Notes: generated by a model from the sequence alone, not told the origin. A stretch of 64,000 nt of DNA from Alistipes sp. (GCA_017517705.1 JAFWYM010000002.1:47337-111336), one strand, 5' to 3'. Shown: positions 44,466 to 54,437, counted from the first letter of the stretch. Translations and numbers: made by a program.

Positions 44466-46508
44466 TTATCCTATCATTGCACCCGCCATGGTCTTATCCT
44501 CAGGCTGCACCAATACAAGGCGTCCGAGGGCATCCTCGGCCATAAGAATCATACCGCGCGACTCTATGCCCTTAATCTCGCGAGGAGCAAGGTTTGCAAG
44601 CACCAGCACCTGACGTCCTACAAGCTGCTCGGGAGTATAATACTCGGCGATGCCCGACACGATGGTGCGCTTGTCGATACCCGTATCTATCGTGAGCTTC
44701 AAGAGCTTCTTTGTCTTTGCCACCTTCTCGGCCTCGAGGATTGTTGACACACGTATATCCATCTTCTGGAAGTCATCAAACGTAACCTCAGCCTTCTGCT
44801 CGGTGACATTCTGTGCCGCCTCAGCCTCGAGCTTAGCACGGCGCGAGGCCTCGAGCTTGGCAAGCTGTGCGTCGATGACATCATCCTCAATCTTCTCAAA
44901 GAGCAGCTGCGCCTCACCAATGGTGTGACCTGCAGACATAAGCTCCATAGAGCCGAGTTGCTCCCATGAGAACTTATCCACCGCCAACATCTTGAGCATC
45001 TTAGCAGCCGAGAATGGCATGAAGGGCTCAATGGCAATAGCCGTATTTGCCGTTATCTGTAGCGCCACGTTGAGGATGGTCTTAACACGCTCGGGATCCG
45101 TCTTTATGACCTTCCACGGCTCTGTATCTGCGAGATACTTATTACCTATGCGCGAGTATGCCATGGCATCCTTGAGCGCCTCGCGGAAGTGGTAGTGCTC
45201 GATGTTACGCTCCAACGACGCCTTGATCTTCTGCATCTCCTCTATTGTGGCAACATCGTAGTCCGTGAGCTCTCCGCGCTCGGGAACAATGCCGTCGTAA
45301 TACTTCTTCGTGAGCACCAAGGCGCGGTTCACGAAGTTACCCAATACGGCTACGAGCTCAGAGTTATTACGCGCCTGGAAGTCCTTCCACGTGAAGTCAT
45401 TGTCCTTCGTCTCGGGGGCATTGGCACACAATACGTAGCGCAACACATCCTCCTTGCCGGGGAACTCGTCGAGGTACTCGTGGAGCCATACAGCCCAGTT
45501 CTGCGATGTCGATATCTTGTCACCCTCGAGGTTGAGGAACTCGTTTGCGGGAACATTCTCAGGGAGGACATAGCCGCCATGCGCCTTCAGCATCGACGGG
45601 AAGACGATGCAGTGGAAGACGATGTTATCCTTGCCGATGAAGTGTACCATCTTGGTGTCCTCGCTCTTCCAATATTTCTCCCAGTCGGGTGTAAGGTCTT
45701 TAGTAGCAGATATATAGCCTATGGGGGCATCAAACCATACATACAACACCTTGCCGTCGGCACCCTCCACAGGCACGGGGATACCCCAGTCTAAGTCGCG
45801 GCTTACGGCGCGAGGTTGCAGGCCGAGGTCGAGCCAGCTCTTACACTGACCGTAGACGTTCGACTTCCACTCCTTGTGCCCCTCCAATATCCACTCGCGG
45901 AGGAAGCCCTCGTACTTGTCCAGAGGCAAGTACCAATGCTTCGTCTCACGCTTCACGGGCACAGCACCCGATACGGCGCTCTTGGGGTTGAGAAGCTCAT
46001 CGGGCGAGAGCGTAGAGCCACACTTCTCGCACTGGTCACCATAGGCCTTCTCGTTCTGGCAGTGGGGACATGTGCCCACAATATAACGGTCAGCAAGGAA
46101 TGTCTGCGCCTCCTCGTCGTAGTACTGCATGGATGTCTGCTCGATAAACTTACCCTCGTCGTAGAGCTTACGGAAGAACTCCGAGGCTGTCACGCGATGC
46201 GTGGGTGACGATGTGCGCGAGTATATGTCGAACGACATACCGAGGCGCTCGAACGAGCTCTTGATGATCTCGTGATAGCGATCCACGACCTGCTGGGGTG
46301 TGATGCCCTCCTTACGTGCCTTGATAGTTATAGGCACGCCATGCTCGTCGCTGCCACAAACGGAGATAACATCGTAGCCCTTCAGTCGAAGGTAACGAGA
46401 ATATATATCCGACGGCACATAAACACCCGCCAAGTGACCGATGTGTACAGGGCCATTGGCATAGGGTAGTGCCGAGGTAATAAGATAACGCTTGTATTCT
46501 TTGCTCAT
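44466..46508 (-). CDS. metG: Methionyl-tRNA synthetase with C-terminal tRNA-binding domain
   Basis: The 680-residue protein carries the HIGH site as PVHIGHLAG, a zinc cluster ([18 protein letters not shown]), and the KMSKS equivalent [10 protein letters not shown]. The C-terminal Trbp111/EMAP-like OB fold starts near 575 ([26 protein letters not shown]). It charges tRNA-Met. Confidence 0.97.
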   Translation of the reverse strand: MSKEYKRYLITSALPYANGPVHIGHLAGVYVPSDIYSRYLRLKGYDVISVCGSDEHGVPITIKARKEGITPQQVVDRYHEIIKSSFERLGMSFDIYSRTSSPTHRVTASEFFRKLYDEGKFIEQTSMQYYDEEAQTFLADRYIVGTCPHCQNEKAYGDQCEKCGSTLSPDELLNPKSAVSGAVPVKRETKHWYLPLDKYEGFLREWILEGHKEWKSNVYGQCKSWLDLGLQPRAVSRDLDWGIPVPVEGADGKVLYVWFDAPIGYISATKDLTPDWEKYWKSEDTKMVHFIGKDNIVFHCIVFPSMLKAHGGYVLPENVPANEFLNLEGDKISTSQNWAVWLHEYLDEFPGKEDVLRYVLCANAPETKDNDFTWKDFQARNNSELVAVLGNFVNRALVLTKKYYDGIVPERGELTDYDVATIEEMQKIKASLERNIEHYHFREALKDAMAYSRIGNKYLADTEPWKVIKTDPERVKTILNVALQITANTAIAIEPFMPFSAAKMLKMLAVDKFSWEQLGSMELMSAGHTIGEAQLLFEKIEDDVIDAQLAKLEASRRAKLEAEAAQNVTEQKAEVTFDDFQKMDIRVSTILEAEKVAKTKKLLKLTIDTGIDKRTIVSGIAEYYTPEQLVGRQVLVLANLAPREIKGIESRGMILMAEDALGRLVLVQPEDKTMAGAMIG

Positions 46509-46592
46509 AATGTTGTTTGTTACTCAGGTCTAAGTTACTGATGCTACGGCCATAAGCACACCATGTGCTACGCCTCAGCGCACAATACGAAA

Positions 46593-46624
46593 CAAAGGTA
46601 ATAAAAATATGTGAAACATTCAAC
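46593..46624 (-). promoter_or_regulatory. Promoter of metG
   Basis: On the minus strand, GTTG (46624-46621), 20 bases, TACCTTTG (46600-46593) fits the host consensus. The start near 46586 leaves about 78 bases before the ATG at 46508. Confidence 0.6.
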
Positions 46625-47203
46625 ACAAAACCCATGAAAAAGCGCGTGCATATAAAAGTAAACCCGCAAGAGCTTTTTTAAGAGCATGGGCAGCACCCAA
46701 TAATAACGCAGAGGCTCAGAGGCAAAGAGACGCAGAGAAAAAGAGGCGCAAAGATAAAGAGACGCAGAGGAAAAATAAAAAACTTCCCTTTTGTCTCTGT
46801 GTTTTGCCGTTATTACCATTCCACTCCCCGCTAACGCTCCAATAGTAACGTGAGTAACAGGAGTAACAGGAGTAACGGGAGTAACGGGAGTAACGGGTAC
46901 CCCCACCCCCGTTACTGCGTTACTCCGTTACTCGGGGGAGGGAATATAGGGAGTTTAGGGAATATAGGGAGTATGGGGAGTATGGGTAATTATCTGTTAG
47001 CGCTTTACCCATTCTACCCATTCTACCCATTCTACCCAGGCTCCCCATGGCTACGCTTTTAGTTATAGGGAGTATGGGGAGTATAGGGAGTATGGGTAGC
47101 CCTCTGATAGCGCCATACCCAGTCTACCCATTCTCCCCATTCTACCCAGGCTCCCCATGGCTGCGCTATAAATAATGCGCCTCTTCGTCCCGTCGTCTCT
47201 ACC

Positions 47204-47533
47204 GGATCCTTCGACTACGCTTGCGCTCCGCTCAGGATGACAAAGTGCAGCATCGCACTGCATCGTCCCCCTTCGCACCACATCGCAATCCATCGCACCC
47301 CACTATACCCGCCCCCTAAACATCACGGGTATTAAAAATAATACCCGCAATACGGTAGAGGGTAGGAGGCGTGGTTGTCATCCTGAGCGGAGCATAAGCG
47401 TAGTCGAAGGATCTGCCCGCGAGGAGACTTTGCCTCTCTGTTCCATTGTCGCTTCCAGATTCTTCACTGCGTTCAGAATGACACTTAGGCTGCCCATTAC
47501 CCGGTCATCCTGAGCGGAGTGAAGGATCTCTGG
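47204..47533. repeat. Three dispersed copies of a CCTGAGCGGAG element
   Basis: GGATCCTTCGACTACGC...GCTCAGGATGACA at 47204-47243, its reverse-oriented partner at 47374-47414 (TCATCCTGAGCGGAG...GTCGAAGGATCT) and a shorter one at 47503-47533. Facing copies could form long hairpins. Such GTCGAAGGATC-type repeats are scattered in some bacterial genomes. Confidence 0.6.
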
Positions 47534-47904
47534 CAGCGACAGCCACGCCTCGGTCGTCTCTACCCGCTAACGCTCCAATAGTAACGGGAGTAACGGGAGT
47601 AACGGGTACCCCCACCCCCGTTACTGCGTTACTCCGTTACTCGGGGGGAGGAGAGTATAGGGAGTTTAGGGAGTATGGGTAGTATGGGTAGTTATCTGAT
47701 AGCGCTCTACCCATTCTACCCAGGCTCCCCATGGCTGCGCTTAAAATTATGCGCCTCTTCGTCTCTTCCTTGATGATACGTGCCGCCACACTCCACAACG
47801 AAGTATATTCAGCGGTAGATGCCCACGTTGGGGCATGGTGGCAACTATCGCTCCTCACCGCTACGGATGCCCCGCCTCGGCATGACAAATTTAGTTATGC
47901 TCCA

Positions 47905-48099
47905 CAGTCTTTTAAGACTGAGCCTTAATAGACTCTATAACGACATGTCTATTAAGGTATTGAACTATATATACATAGCCTCCTTGGGATGGCTATACGA
48001 CGACCCGCTATGCTAAATATATATTTAACATAGTGCTGGCTATTAGCGTGTTGTCGCTGTATGTGTTGCTATTGTCTTGTGGCGATTAGCATCCCTGCC
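47905..48099 (-). ncRNA. Candidate structured small RNA
   Basis: Starting about six bases after a consensus minus-strand promoter, the sequence folds into successive stems: TTGTGGC/GCCACAA (48103-48077), a 26-base imperfect palindrome at 48033-48008, AUAGCC-type stem at 47996-47975, an exact 11-bp stem (47957-47947 with 47933-47923), and CAGTCTT/AAGACTG (47920-47905). There is no ORF. No known RNA family could be assigned; 6S-type RNA or a regulatory RNA are possibilities. A U-tract at the end is lacking. Confidence 0.4.
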
Positions 48100-48105
48100 A
48101 CAATG

Positions 48106-48137
48106 CAAATATACAACATTCTGAGGCCGTTGTCAAG
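48106..48137 (-). promoter_or_regulatory. Promoter pointing into non-coding region
   Basis: Minus strand: CTTG (48137-48134), 20 bases, TATATTTG (48113-48106). No gene lies downstream for 1.6 kb, only the structured stretch and repeats, which suggests an RNA product. Confidence 0.5.
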
Positions 48138-48673
48138 TATTTTGACGTAAATTATTTCTATATTTTTTAGAAATAATGGGGAGAGTGGGTAGTGTTGGGT
48201 AGTTTAGAGAGTTTAGGGAGTTTAGGGAGTTTAGGGAGTATAAGGAAAACGATAATTCACTAAATTCCTTAATCTCCCTAAATTCCCCATCCTCCCCATC
48301 CACCCCTTGGTAACGGAGTAACGCGAGTAACGCAGTAACGGGGGTGGGGGTACCCGTTACTCGCGTTACTCCTGTTACTCGCGTTACTAAGTGGGGAGTA
48401 GTCTCTAAGATGGTATTGCTTATCACCTCGTGCTTCGCTTTGCGGCTGAGCTTATTCAGACCTGTTGCTCTCCTTGGTCATTTGAAAATTTTCCAGATTT
48501 CCAATCAAGGATAAAAGCTAATACACTTTCATCAAAAAATATGTCATCGCAGGACTAAATACCTACGACTAAACAAAGATACAAAAATATTTTGATTGCC
48601 ACCTTAACTCATACAAAAAAAGAGTGATTGTAATTTTTTAATTTTTTTATTATATTACTTAATAATTTTTTCG

Positions 48674-48681
48674 TATATTTG
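48674..48681 (+). promoter_or_regulatory. -7 box of fba promoter
   Basis: TATATTTG at 48674-48681 lies in a very AT-rich stretch 62 bases before the fba ATG. The -33 TTTG is not evident. Confidence 0.5.
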
Positions 48682-48743
48682 TGCAGTATTTGCATGCTAA
48701 GACTGAAAGATATATTTTCTAACAACATAACACATTTTGTAAT

Positions 48744-49742
48744 ATGATTAATTACAAGGATTTAGGTCTCGTGAATACTCGCGAGATGTTCAAGAAGGCC
48801 GTGGCTGGCGGCTACGCAATTCCTGCGTTCAACTTCAACAACATGGAGCAGCTTCAGGCTATCGTCATGGCTGCTGCTGAGACTAAGTCGCCCGTGATTC
48901 TTCAGGTGTCGAAGGGTGCTCGTCAGTATGCCAACCAGACACTCCTCCGCTACATGGCTGAGGGTGCTGTGGAGTATGCCAAGGAGCTCGGCTGGGAGAA
49001 GCCCCAGATTGTCCTCCACCTCGACCACGGCGACTCGTTCGAGACATGCAAGAGCTGCATCGACATGGGCTTCTCGTCGGTGATGATCGACGGCTCACAC
49101 CTCCCCTATGAGGAGAACGTAGCGCTCACAAAGAGGGTTGTAGAGTATGCTCACCAGTTTGACGTTACGGTTGAGGGCGAGCTCGGCGTATTGGCAGGTG
49201 TTGAGGACGAGGTGTCGGCCGAGGAGAGCCACTACACCAAGCCTGAGGAGGTTGTCGACTTCGTGACAAAGACGGGTTGCGACTCGTTGGCTATATCTAT
49301 CGGTACGTCGCACGGCGCCTACAAGTTCACCCCCGAGCAGTGTACTCTCGATCCCCAGACAGGTCGTCTTGTACCTCCTCCCCTCGCTTTCGACGTGTTG
49401 GAAGCTATCGAGGAGCAGCTCCCCGGCTTCCCCATCGTGCTCCACGGCTCGTCGTCAGTACCCCAGGATGAGGTTGACACCATCAACAAGTATGGCGGAG
49501 CGTTGAAGGCTGCCGTAGGTATCCCCGAGGAGCAGTTGCGTAAGGCATCGAAGAGCGCCGTATGTAAGATCAACATCGACTCAGACTCACGCCTTGCCAT
49601 GACAGCTGCCGTGCGTGAGGTATTTGCTCAGAAGCCCGCAGAGTTCGACCCCCGCAAGTACTTGGGTCCCGCTCGCGACAATATGAAGAAACTCTACATC
49701 CACAAGATCAAGGAGGTTCTCGGCTCAGATAACAAGGCGTAA
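48744..49742 (+). CDS. fba: Class II fructose-bisphosphate aldolase
   Basis: The 332-residue zinc enzyme shows VLHLDHGDSFETC (metal-binding His), MIDGSHLPYEENV, VEGELGVLAGVEDE, IGTSHGAYKF and VLHGSSSVPQDEV. It splits fructose 1,6-bisphosphate into triose phosphates in glycolysis. Codon use is the most biased in the window, as expected for a highly expressed gene. It stands alone with its own terminator. Confidence 0.97.
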   Translation: MINYKDLGLVNTREMFKKAVAGGYAIPAFNFNNMEQLQAIVMAAAETKSPVILQVSKGARQYANQTLLRYMAEGAVEYAKELGWEKPQIVLHLDHGDSFETCKSCIDMGFSSVMIDGSHLPYEENVALTKRVVEYAHQFDVTVEGELGVLAGVEDEVSAEESHYTKPEEVVDFVTKTGCDSLAISIGTSHGAYKFTPEQCTLDPQTGRLVPPPLAFDVLEAIEEQLPGFPIVLHGSSSVPQDEVDTINKYGGALKAAVGIPEEQLRKASKSAVCKINIDSDSRLAMTAAVREVFAQKPAEFDPRKYLGPARDNMKKLYIHKIKEVLGSDNKA

Positions 49743-49760
49743 GCAATATCGCCTTATCAA

Positions 49761-49793
49761 AAAAATGCCACCCATTGCGGGTGGCATTTTTTT
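49761..49793 (+). terminator. Terminator of fba
   Basis: AAAAAATGCCACCC (49761-49774), loop ATTGC, then GGGTGGCATTTTTT (49780-49793) plus more T residues; 18 bases past the stop. Confidence 0.9.
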
Positions 49794-49836
49794 TAATGAG
49801 TAATGAGTAGTGAGTAATTAGTAGCACAGTCGAAAA

Positions 49837-49877
49837 TAATGCCACCTACGGGTAGTGTCCCATAGGTGGCATCATTA
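49837..49877 (-). terminator. Terminator of ABC exporter gene
   Basis: Arms TAATGCCACCTA (49837-49848) and TAGGTGGCATCATTA (49863-49877) pair around a 14-base loop; on the minus strand the stem is followed by TTATTTT. It lies 19 bases past the stop at 49896. Confidence 0.7.
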
Positions 49878-49895
49878 CCTTGAAAATGTTTATTA

Positions 49896-51734
49896 TTATG
49901 TAAATGACTGCATCTCAATAAGGTGGGCATATATGCCTCCCTTGTCAAGAAGCTCTTGATGAGTACCCTCCTCGGCTATGCGACCTTGGTCGATGACGTA
50001 TATACGGTCGGCATTATATATGGTGCTAAGGCGGTGGGCAATGACAATAGAGGTACGACCCTCAAGGAGGTTAGTGAGGGCCTCCTGAACGAGCTTCTCG
50101 CTCTCGGTATCGAGTGCCGATGTAGCCTCGTCGAGGATAAGAATCTCGGGGTTCTTAAGCACAGCACGCGCTATGCTGAGACGTTGACGCTGGCCACCCG
50201 AGAGCTTTGTTCCGCGGTCACCAATATTTGTATCGTAACCCTCGGGACTCTCCATGATAAAACCATGGGCATTTGCCACCTTCGAGGCCTCAACAACCTC
50301 CTCGTGTGTAGCCGAGGGGCGACCCATAAGGATGTTACCCTCGATGCTATCGTTGAAGAGGACAGTCTCCTGCGATACGATGCTCATCTTCTTACGTAGC
50401 GACTCCTGCTTATAGTCGCCCACAGGAACACCATCGAAGAGTATCTCACCGGCAGTAACATCGTAGAAGCGAGGCACAAGCTCGCTGAGTGTCGACTTAC
50501 CACCTCCCGAAGCACCTACAAGGGCTATAGTCTCACCCTTACGTATCTTAAGGCTTACGTCGCTTATAACCTCTCTCTCGCCATCATACGAGAAGTGTAC
50601 GTTACGCATCTCTATACAATCCTTCAATCCCTCAAACTCCTTAGCATCGGGCTTATCCTGAACACCGCTCACGGAGTCTATGATCGTGAAGATACGCTCA
50701 CCTGCAGCAACACCCTGATTGATATTTGCAAACTGATCGATAAACGAACGTAGCGGGCGCGTTATCTGCGAGAAGGCGGCGATGAAGGCTATGAAACCGG
50801 CACCTGTTACCATACCACCCTCAACAAGAGTACCACCAAAGACAAGGATTACGGCCACGGCAGAGATACCCAGGAACTCGCTCATAGGCGATGCCAACTG
50901 CTGACGGCGAGCCATGGATATAAGTATGCGCGAGAGGTCGGCATTTATCTTCTTAAACTTCTTACCGATGAAGTGCGTAGCGTTATATCCCTTTACTATC
51001 TTCATTCCCGAGAGTGTCTCGTCGAGCACCGACACCATATCGCCCATACGCTCCTGACCACGCTTAGCGGGGTGACGTAGGCGCTTCACGATGCTTCCGA
51101 TGACTACACCCACAATAGGGAGGAAGATGACGGCAAAGAGCGATAACTGCCACGAGATACCTATCATAAGCGTGAGATAGCCGATGATAAGGAAGGGGTC
51201 GCGGAAGGCAACCTGCAGGGTATTGGTGATACAGAACTGCACAACCATAACATCCTGCGTAATCTTCGACATAATGTCACCCTTGCGCTGATCGCTGAAG
51301 TATCCCACATTCATGTCGATGACGTGCGTGAACATCTCGTCACGCATACGCTGAACAGTATTTATACGCAGGCTCTCGACAGTCATAGCCGCAGCATAGC
51401 GGAAGAGGTTGCTGAAGAGGTTCATACACACAGTAACACCACCTAAGAGGCCGAGAAACTTGATACTCGTAAACTCATCGCCGAAAAATTGTGTGTATAT
51501 GTACGATAGTATATCGTTGAAGCCCTGCTGGTTAAGCTCAATAGCAGGAAACGTATATAAAGGCTCGAACTGAAAGCCTCCATCCGTCGCAAACATAGCG
51601 TTGAGGATGGGTATTATCATCGCGTAGTTGAAGGTGTTGAACACGGCGTGCAACGCGGCAAAGATAAAGTAGGGTATAGTATATCGGCTTAGAGGCCTTG
51701 CAAAGTTCAGTAATCGGAAATAGGTCTTAATCAT
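49896..51734 (-). CDS. MsbA-type ABC exporter (fused membrane and ATPase domains)
   Basis: The 612-residue half-transporter has about six membrane helices in residues 15-330 and an ATPase with Walker A GASGGGKST, the signature LSGGQRQRLSIARA, Walker B ILILDEATSALD and the H-loop IVIAHRLST. Lipid A flippase or multidrug export are the usual roles of such homodimers; the substrate cannot be told from sequence. The next gene upstream (NrnA-like) ends 48 bases before it. Confidence 0.92.
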   Translation of the reverse strand: MIKTYFRLLNFARPLSRYTIPYFIFAALHAVFNTFNYAMIIPILNAMFATDGGFQFEPLYTFPAIELNQQGFNDILSYIYTQFFGDEFTSIKFLGLLGGVTVCMNLFSNLFRYAAAMTVESLRINTVQRMRDEMFTHVIDMNVGYFSDQRKGDIMSKITQDVMVVQFCITNTLQVAFRDPFLIIGYLTLMIGISWQLSLFAVIFLPIVGVVIGSIVKRLRHPAKRGQERMGDMVSVLDETLSGMKIVKGYNATHFIGKKFKKINADLSRILISMARRQQLASPMSEFLGISAVAVILVFGGTLVEGGMVTGAGFIAFIAAFSQITRPLRSFIDQFANINQGVAAGERIFTIIDSVSGVQDKPDAKEFEGLKDCIEMRNVHFSYDGEREVISDVSLKIRKGETIALVGASGGGKSTLSELVPRFYDVTAGEILFDGVPVGDYKQESLRKKMSIVSQETVLFNDSIEGNILMGRPSATHEEVVEASKVANAHGFIMESPEGYDTNIGDRGTKLSGGQRQRLSIARAVLKNPEILILDEATSALDTESEKLVQEALTNLLEGRTSIVIAHRLSTIYNADRIYVIDQGRIAEEGTHQELLDKGGIYAHLIEMQSFT

Positions 51735-51782
51735 ATGTAACAGGTTATGGTCTCAAATGGCGAGGCCATCAAAAATATATCT

Positions 51783-52808
51783 TTATAATCTACCCTCCGA
51801 AGCATACTCATTGATACACTTTTCGAAGTGCTTGAGAGTCTCCTCCATCGACATAAACGACTTGCCACCTGCAGCATTCTTATGTCCTCCGCCATTGAAG
51901 TAACGCTGCGCGAAGATGTTTACATCGATATTGGCACGCGAGCGTAGCGATACACGTATGAAGTCGGTATGCTCGGTAAACATTGCCGATATCTTCATCT
52001 TCTTGATAGTAAGCGGATAGTTAACAAAGCCCTCAGAGTCGCCCTGCTGGAACCAGAAGCGTCGCAATTCATCTGCCGTAAGCGACATATGTGCCACGGT
52101 GCCATTGTGAAATATCTTCATCTTGCGGTTTATGACATAACCGAACAAGCGTGCGCGTCCCTCAGTGAAGGAGTTATAGACATGGTTATGTATGTCGGGG
52201 ATAGATATACCCGTTTCGGCAAGTATCGATACCATACGGAACACATCGGGTGTTACGCTCGAGAATGCGAAGTTACCCGTGTCGGTCATCATGCCCACAA
52301 AGATATTCTCGGCCATCGTGCGCGATATATGCTCCGCACCATAGAGTTGCTCAATGATTATCGCTACAAGGTAGCAGGTGCTCGAGGCTGCGGAGTACGA
52401 CAACATAAGATCGAAATCCTCCGAAGGGTCGAGGTGGTGGTCTATGAGAATACGCTTGGCCTGTTGATTCTCATCTATAAGGTCGCTAAGTCCATCGAGG
52501 CGCGACATTGTGTGGAAGTCGAGACAGAAGATGAGTGTCGCCTCTCTCACAGCGGCAGCAGCACGTCCCTCGCTGTCGTTCTTATATATCACCACACTCT
52601 CGGCGCCAGGCATAAAGTCGAGATAATATGGGTATTTATTAGGAAGGATACAGGTAACCTTATGTCCTCTCTTTTGCAATATCTCAGCCCACGCCAACGA
52701 CGATCCCAAGGCATCGCCATCGGGATTTGTGTGCGAGAGTATCACCACACGTTGTGGCAGAGATAGGTATCTCTCGAGCTCCTCGAGTTTATTCTTAGCA
52801 ATATGCAT
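51783..52808 (-). CDS. DHH/DHHA1 phosphoesterase, NrnA-like nanoRNase
   Basis: From the ATG at 52808 (MHIAKNKLEELERYL) the protein is 341 residues. A longer frame would begin upstream of the predicted transcription start. DHH motifs: HTNPDGDALGSS, FCLDFHTMSRLD, ILIDHHLDP and MMTDTGNF; DHHA1 end: FNGGGHKNAAGG. These enzymes degrade 2-5-nucleotide RNAs and pAp or cyclic-dinucleotide products. Which substrate applies here is unknown. Confidence 0.9.
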   Translation of the reverse strand: MHIAKNKLEELERYLSLPQRVVILSHTNPDGDALGSSLAWAEILQKRGHKVTCILPNKYPYYLDFMPGAESVVIYKNDSEGRAAAAVREATLIFCLDFHTMSRLDGLSDLIDENQQAKRILIDHHLDPSEDFDLMLSYSAASSTCYLVAIIIEQLYGAEHISRTMAENIFVGMMTDTGNFAFSSVTPDVFRMVSILAETGISIPDIHNHVYNSFTEGRARLFGYVINRKMKIFHNGTVAHMSLTADELRRFWFQQGDSEGFVNYPLTIKKMKISAMFTEHTDFIRVSLRSRANIDVNIFAQRYFNGGGHKNAAGGKSFMSMEETLKHFEKCINEYASEGRL

Positions 52809-52835
52809 AATTATAGGTGTTATGCTAATACGTTG

Positions 52836-52843
52836 CAAATATA
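52836..52843 (-). promoter_or_regulatory. -7 box of NrnA-like gene promoter
   Basis: TATATTTG reads on the minus strand at 52843-52836; the start near 52829 supports the ATG at 52808. The -33 position is weak. Confidence 0.5.
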
Positions 52844-53400
52844 CAAAAAATAGGTGTAACTTGCTAAAATAATGTAATTTTTAACTATTAAGCCAATTGC
52901 TTAGACTTTTATTCCATATTGTAGAATACAATATATGAGCTATTGCCGAGATTAAACTGCCACCTCCCCAGCCACTTGTCAACAGATGTTTTTTATTTTT
53001 TTATACTTATATTAATATTAAATAAAATCTAAATAATAATAAATGCTGTTGAAAGTGTCAACAACTATCATTGTTGTGCATTATCAACAATTTATATATT
53101 TTGTAGTTTATAACTTTATGTTTTAAATTATTGATAATTAACAATATAATAAAGTAATAAACACTATGAACAGCATATTGTCAACATTTAAACATCTTTC
53201 TATTATTAACAATCGCAGTTTATAAGGCGGAGAAAAGCAGTTGAAAAAAATATCAATAAAATATATCCTTTTAATTTGGAAAAGAGAGACGGCCGTATAT
53301 ACAACGGCCGCCTCAATAGATGCAAATTATTTTATAAAAAGTTTTACCACTACTTATCAACCCTCTTATTAACACTCCGTGGGTAGTTTATCAACAACCT
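52844..53400. other. AT-rich DnaA-box-like cluster, candidate oriC
   Basis: The gap between NrnA-like and mrp genes is unusually AT-rich, with runs such as 52985-53040 and 53090-53165. It carries exact TTATYAACA at 53081-53089, 53203-53211, 53366-53374 and 53388-53396 (the last two reach into the mrp end), TTGTCAACA at 52976-52984 and 53178-53186, and weaker relatives at 53055, 53135 and 53354. A short GGCCG hairpin lies near 53290-53312. No ORF is present. These sites differ by one base from the E. coli DnaA box. Confidence 0.45.
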
Positions 53401-54424
53401 TTTCGGCAATGCCGGCATAATACTCCTCAACCCTCGGGTCGAAGCCTCCGGCGGGGCGTCCCGTATCGCTACCCTCCATGATAGATTGTATGATAGGTAC
53501 CTGTCCCAGAAGTTCTATTCCCGCCTCCTCGGCATATTGCTTGGCACCACCTCTACCAAAGAGGTAGTAGCGGTTGTTAGGAAGCTCCTCGGGAGTGAAC
53601 CATGCCATATTCTCAACAACACCCAGCACCGGAATGTTTACCGCCTCGTGGCGGAACATCTCTACTCCGCGTACTACATCTGCTACGGCAACCTGCTGTG
53701 GCGTAGAGACAATGACAGCACCCGAAATCTTGAGTTCGTTGATGATTGACAGGTGTATGTCGCCCGTGCCGGGAGGAAGGTCGACAAGGAGATAGTCGAG
53801 CTTACCCCACTGTGTCTGGTGTGTGAGCTGGTGTAGGGCATTTACAGCCATACCTCCGCGCCACATAAGGGCATCCGTAGGGCGTATAAAGAAGCCTATA
53901 GAGATAATCTTGATGCCGAGAGCCTGTGCCGGGATGATAAAGTCGTTACCATCCTCATCGCGCTCGGCCTCGGGAATATAACCCTCCACACCAAACATCT
54001 TCGTCTGTGAAGGGCCATAGATGTCGGCATCGAGGATACCCACGTTATAACCCCTCTGTCTTAGTGCCACAGCGAGGTTGGCTGTGACCGTAGATTTACC
54101 CACGCCACCCTTACCCGAGGCTATGGCTATAACATGACATATATCCGTCGTGGTGGTGATATTATCCTTACGTCGTGGCTTGGGTGCCGCCTCGCGGATG
54201 ATAACCATAGCCTGGCTCTCGGGGTAACGCTCCGCAATGAGAGCCTCAACCTGATGTTTTATCCTCTGTGCAAAGGGGTCGCGTGCCTTCTGAAAGCGTA
54301 GTGTGATGGCTATAGCACCATCCTCACCCCTATCGGCACGATCCACAAAGCCACTATCTACGATGTTGCTCCCCGTCTCGGGATGCATAATCTCGCGTAG
54401 TAGTACCTCCAATTCTTCGTTCAT
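53369..54424 (-). CDS. mrp: Mrp/NBP35-type iron-sulfur carrier ATPase
   Basis: The 351-residue protein has an N-terminal MIP18/DUF59 domain (about 1-85) and a deviant Walker A SGKGGVGKST P-loop ATPase (LDADIYGPSQ, LLVDLPPGTGDIH). The CxxC cluster ligand found in many homologues is absent: NMAWFTPEELPNN occupies that place, which I recall as normal in Bacteroidales. It probably delivers Fe-S clusters. It is followed upstream by sppA with 13 bases between. Confidence 0.92.
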   Translation of the reverse strand: MNEELEVLLREIMHPETGSNIVDSGFVDRADRGEDGAIAITLRFQKARDPFAQRIKHQVEALIAERYPESQAMVIIREAAPKPRRKDNITTTTDICHVIAIASGKGGVGKSTVTANLAVALRQRGYNVGILDADIYGPSQTKMFGVEGYIPEAERDEDGNDFIIPAQALGIKIISIGFFIRPTDALMWRGGMAVNALHQLTHQTQWGKLDYLLVDLPPGTGDIHLSIINELKISGAVIVSTPQQVAVADVVRGVEMFRHEAVNIPVLGVVENMAWFTPEELPNNRYYLFGRGGAKQYAEEAGIELLGQVPIIQSIMEGSDTGRPAGGFDPRVEEYYAGIAEKVVDKLPTEC

Positions 54425-54437
54425 CGTATACTTTTTT

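Larger units (their letters stand above)
46670..48425. repeat. Composite minisatellite-like intergenic region
   Basis: No credible gene occurs between metG (46508) and fba (48744). The stretch has GACGCAGAG-type repeats (about 46700-46770); tracts of the 9-mer AGTAACGGG with facing CCGTTACTC-type arms (about 46826-46940, 47563-47652 and, in opposite order, 48309-48390); and long GGGAGTATGGG / CCCATTCTACCC tracts (about 46945-47170, 47650-47743, 48176-48298). Short ORFs across it encode only repetitive peptides and run on both strands, so I treat it as non-coding. Confidence 0.75.

Noticed and set aside
45384-45399. Third parS-like site in metG
   Set aside because: It shares only the CACGTG core and a few flanking bases; six of sixteen positions differ from the perfect site.
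46568-46906. Minus-strand ORF with a VTPVTPVTP repeat start
   Set aside because: It is the opposite-strand reading of the same minisatellite and runs into the metG promoter.
46826-46940. CRISPR-like array
   Set aside because: The units are 9 bp, directly abutting and without unique spacers, and no cas genes are present.
46850-47062. ORF encoding SNRSNGSNG- and FYPFYP-type repeats
   Set aside because: It is created by the 9-bp and GGGAGTATGGG-type DNA repeats; similar ORFs appear on both strands and shift with repeat copies, with no start signal.
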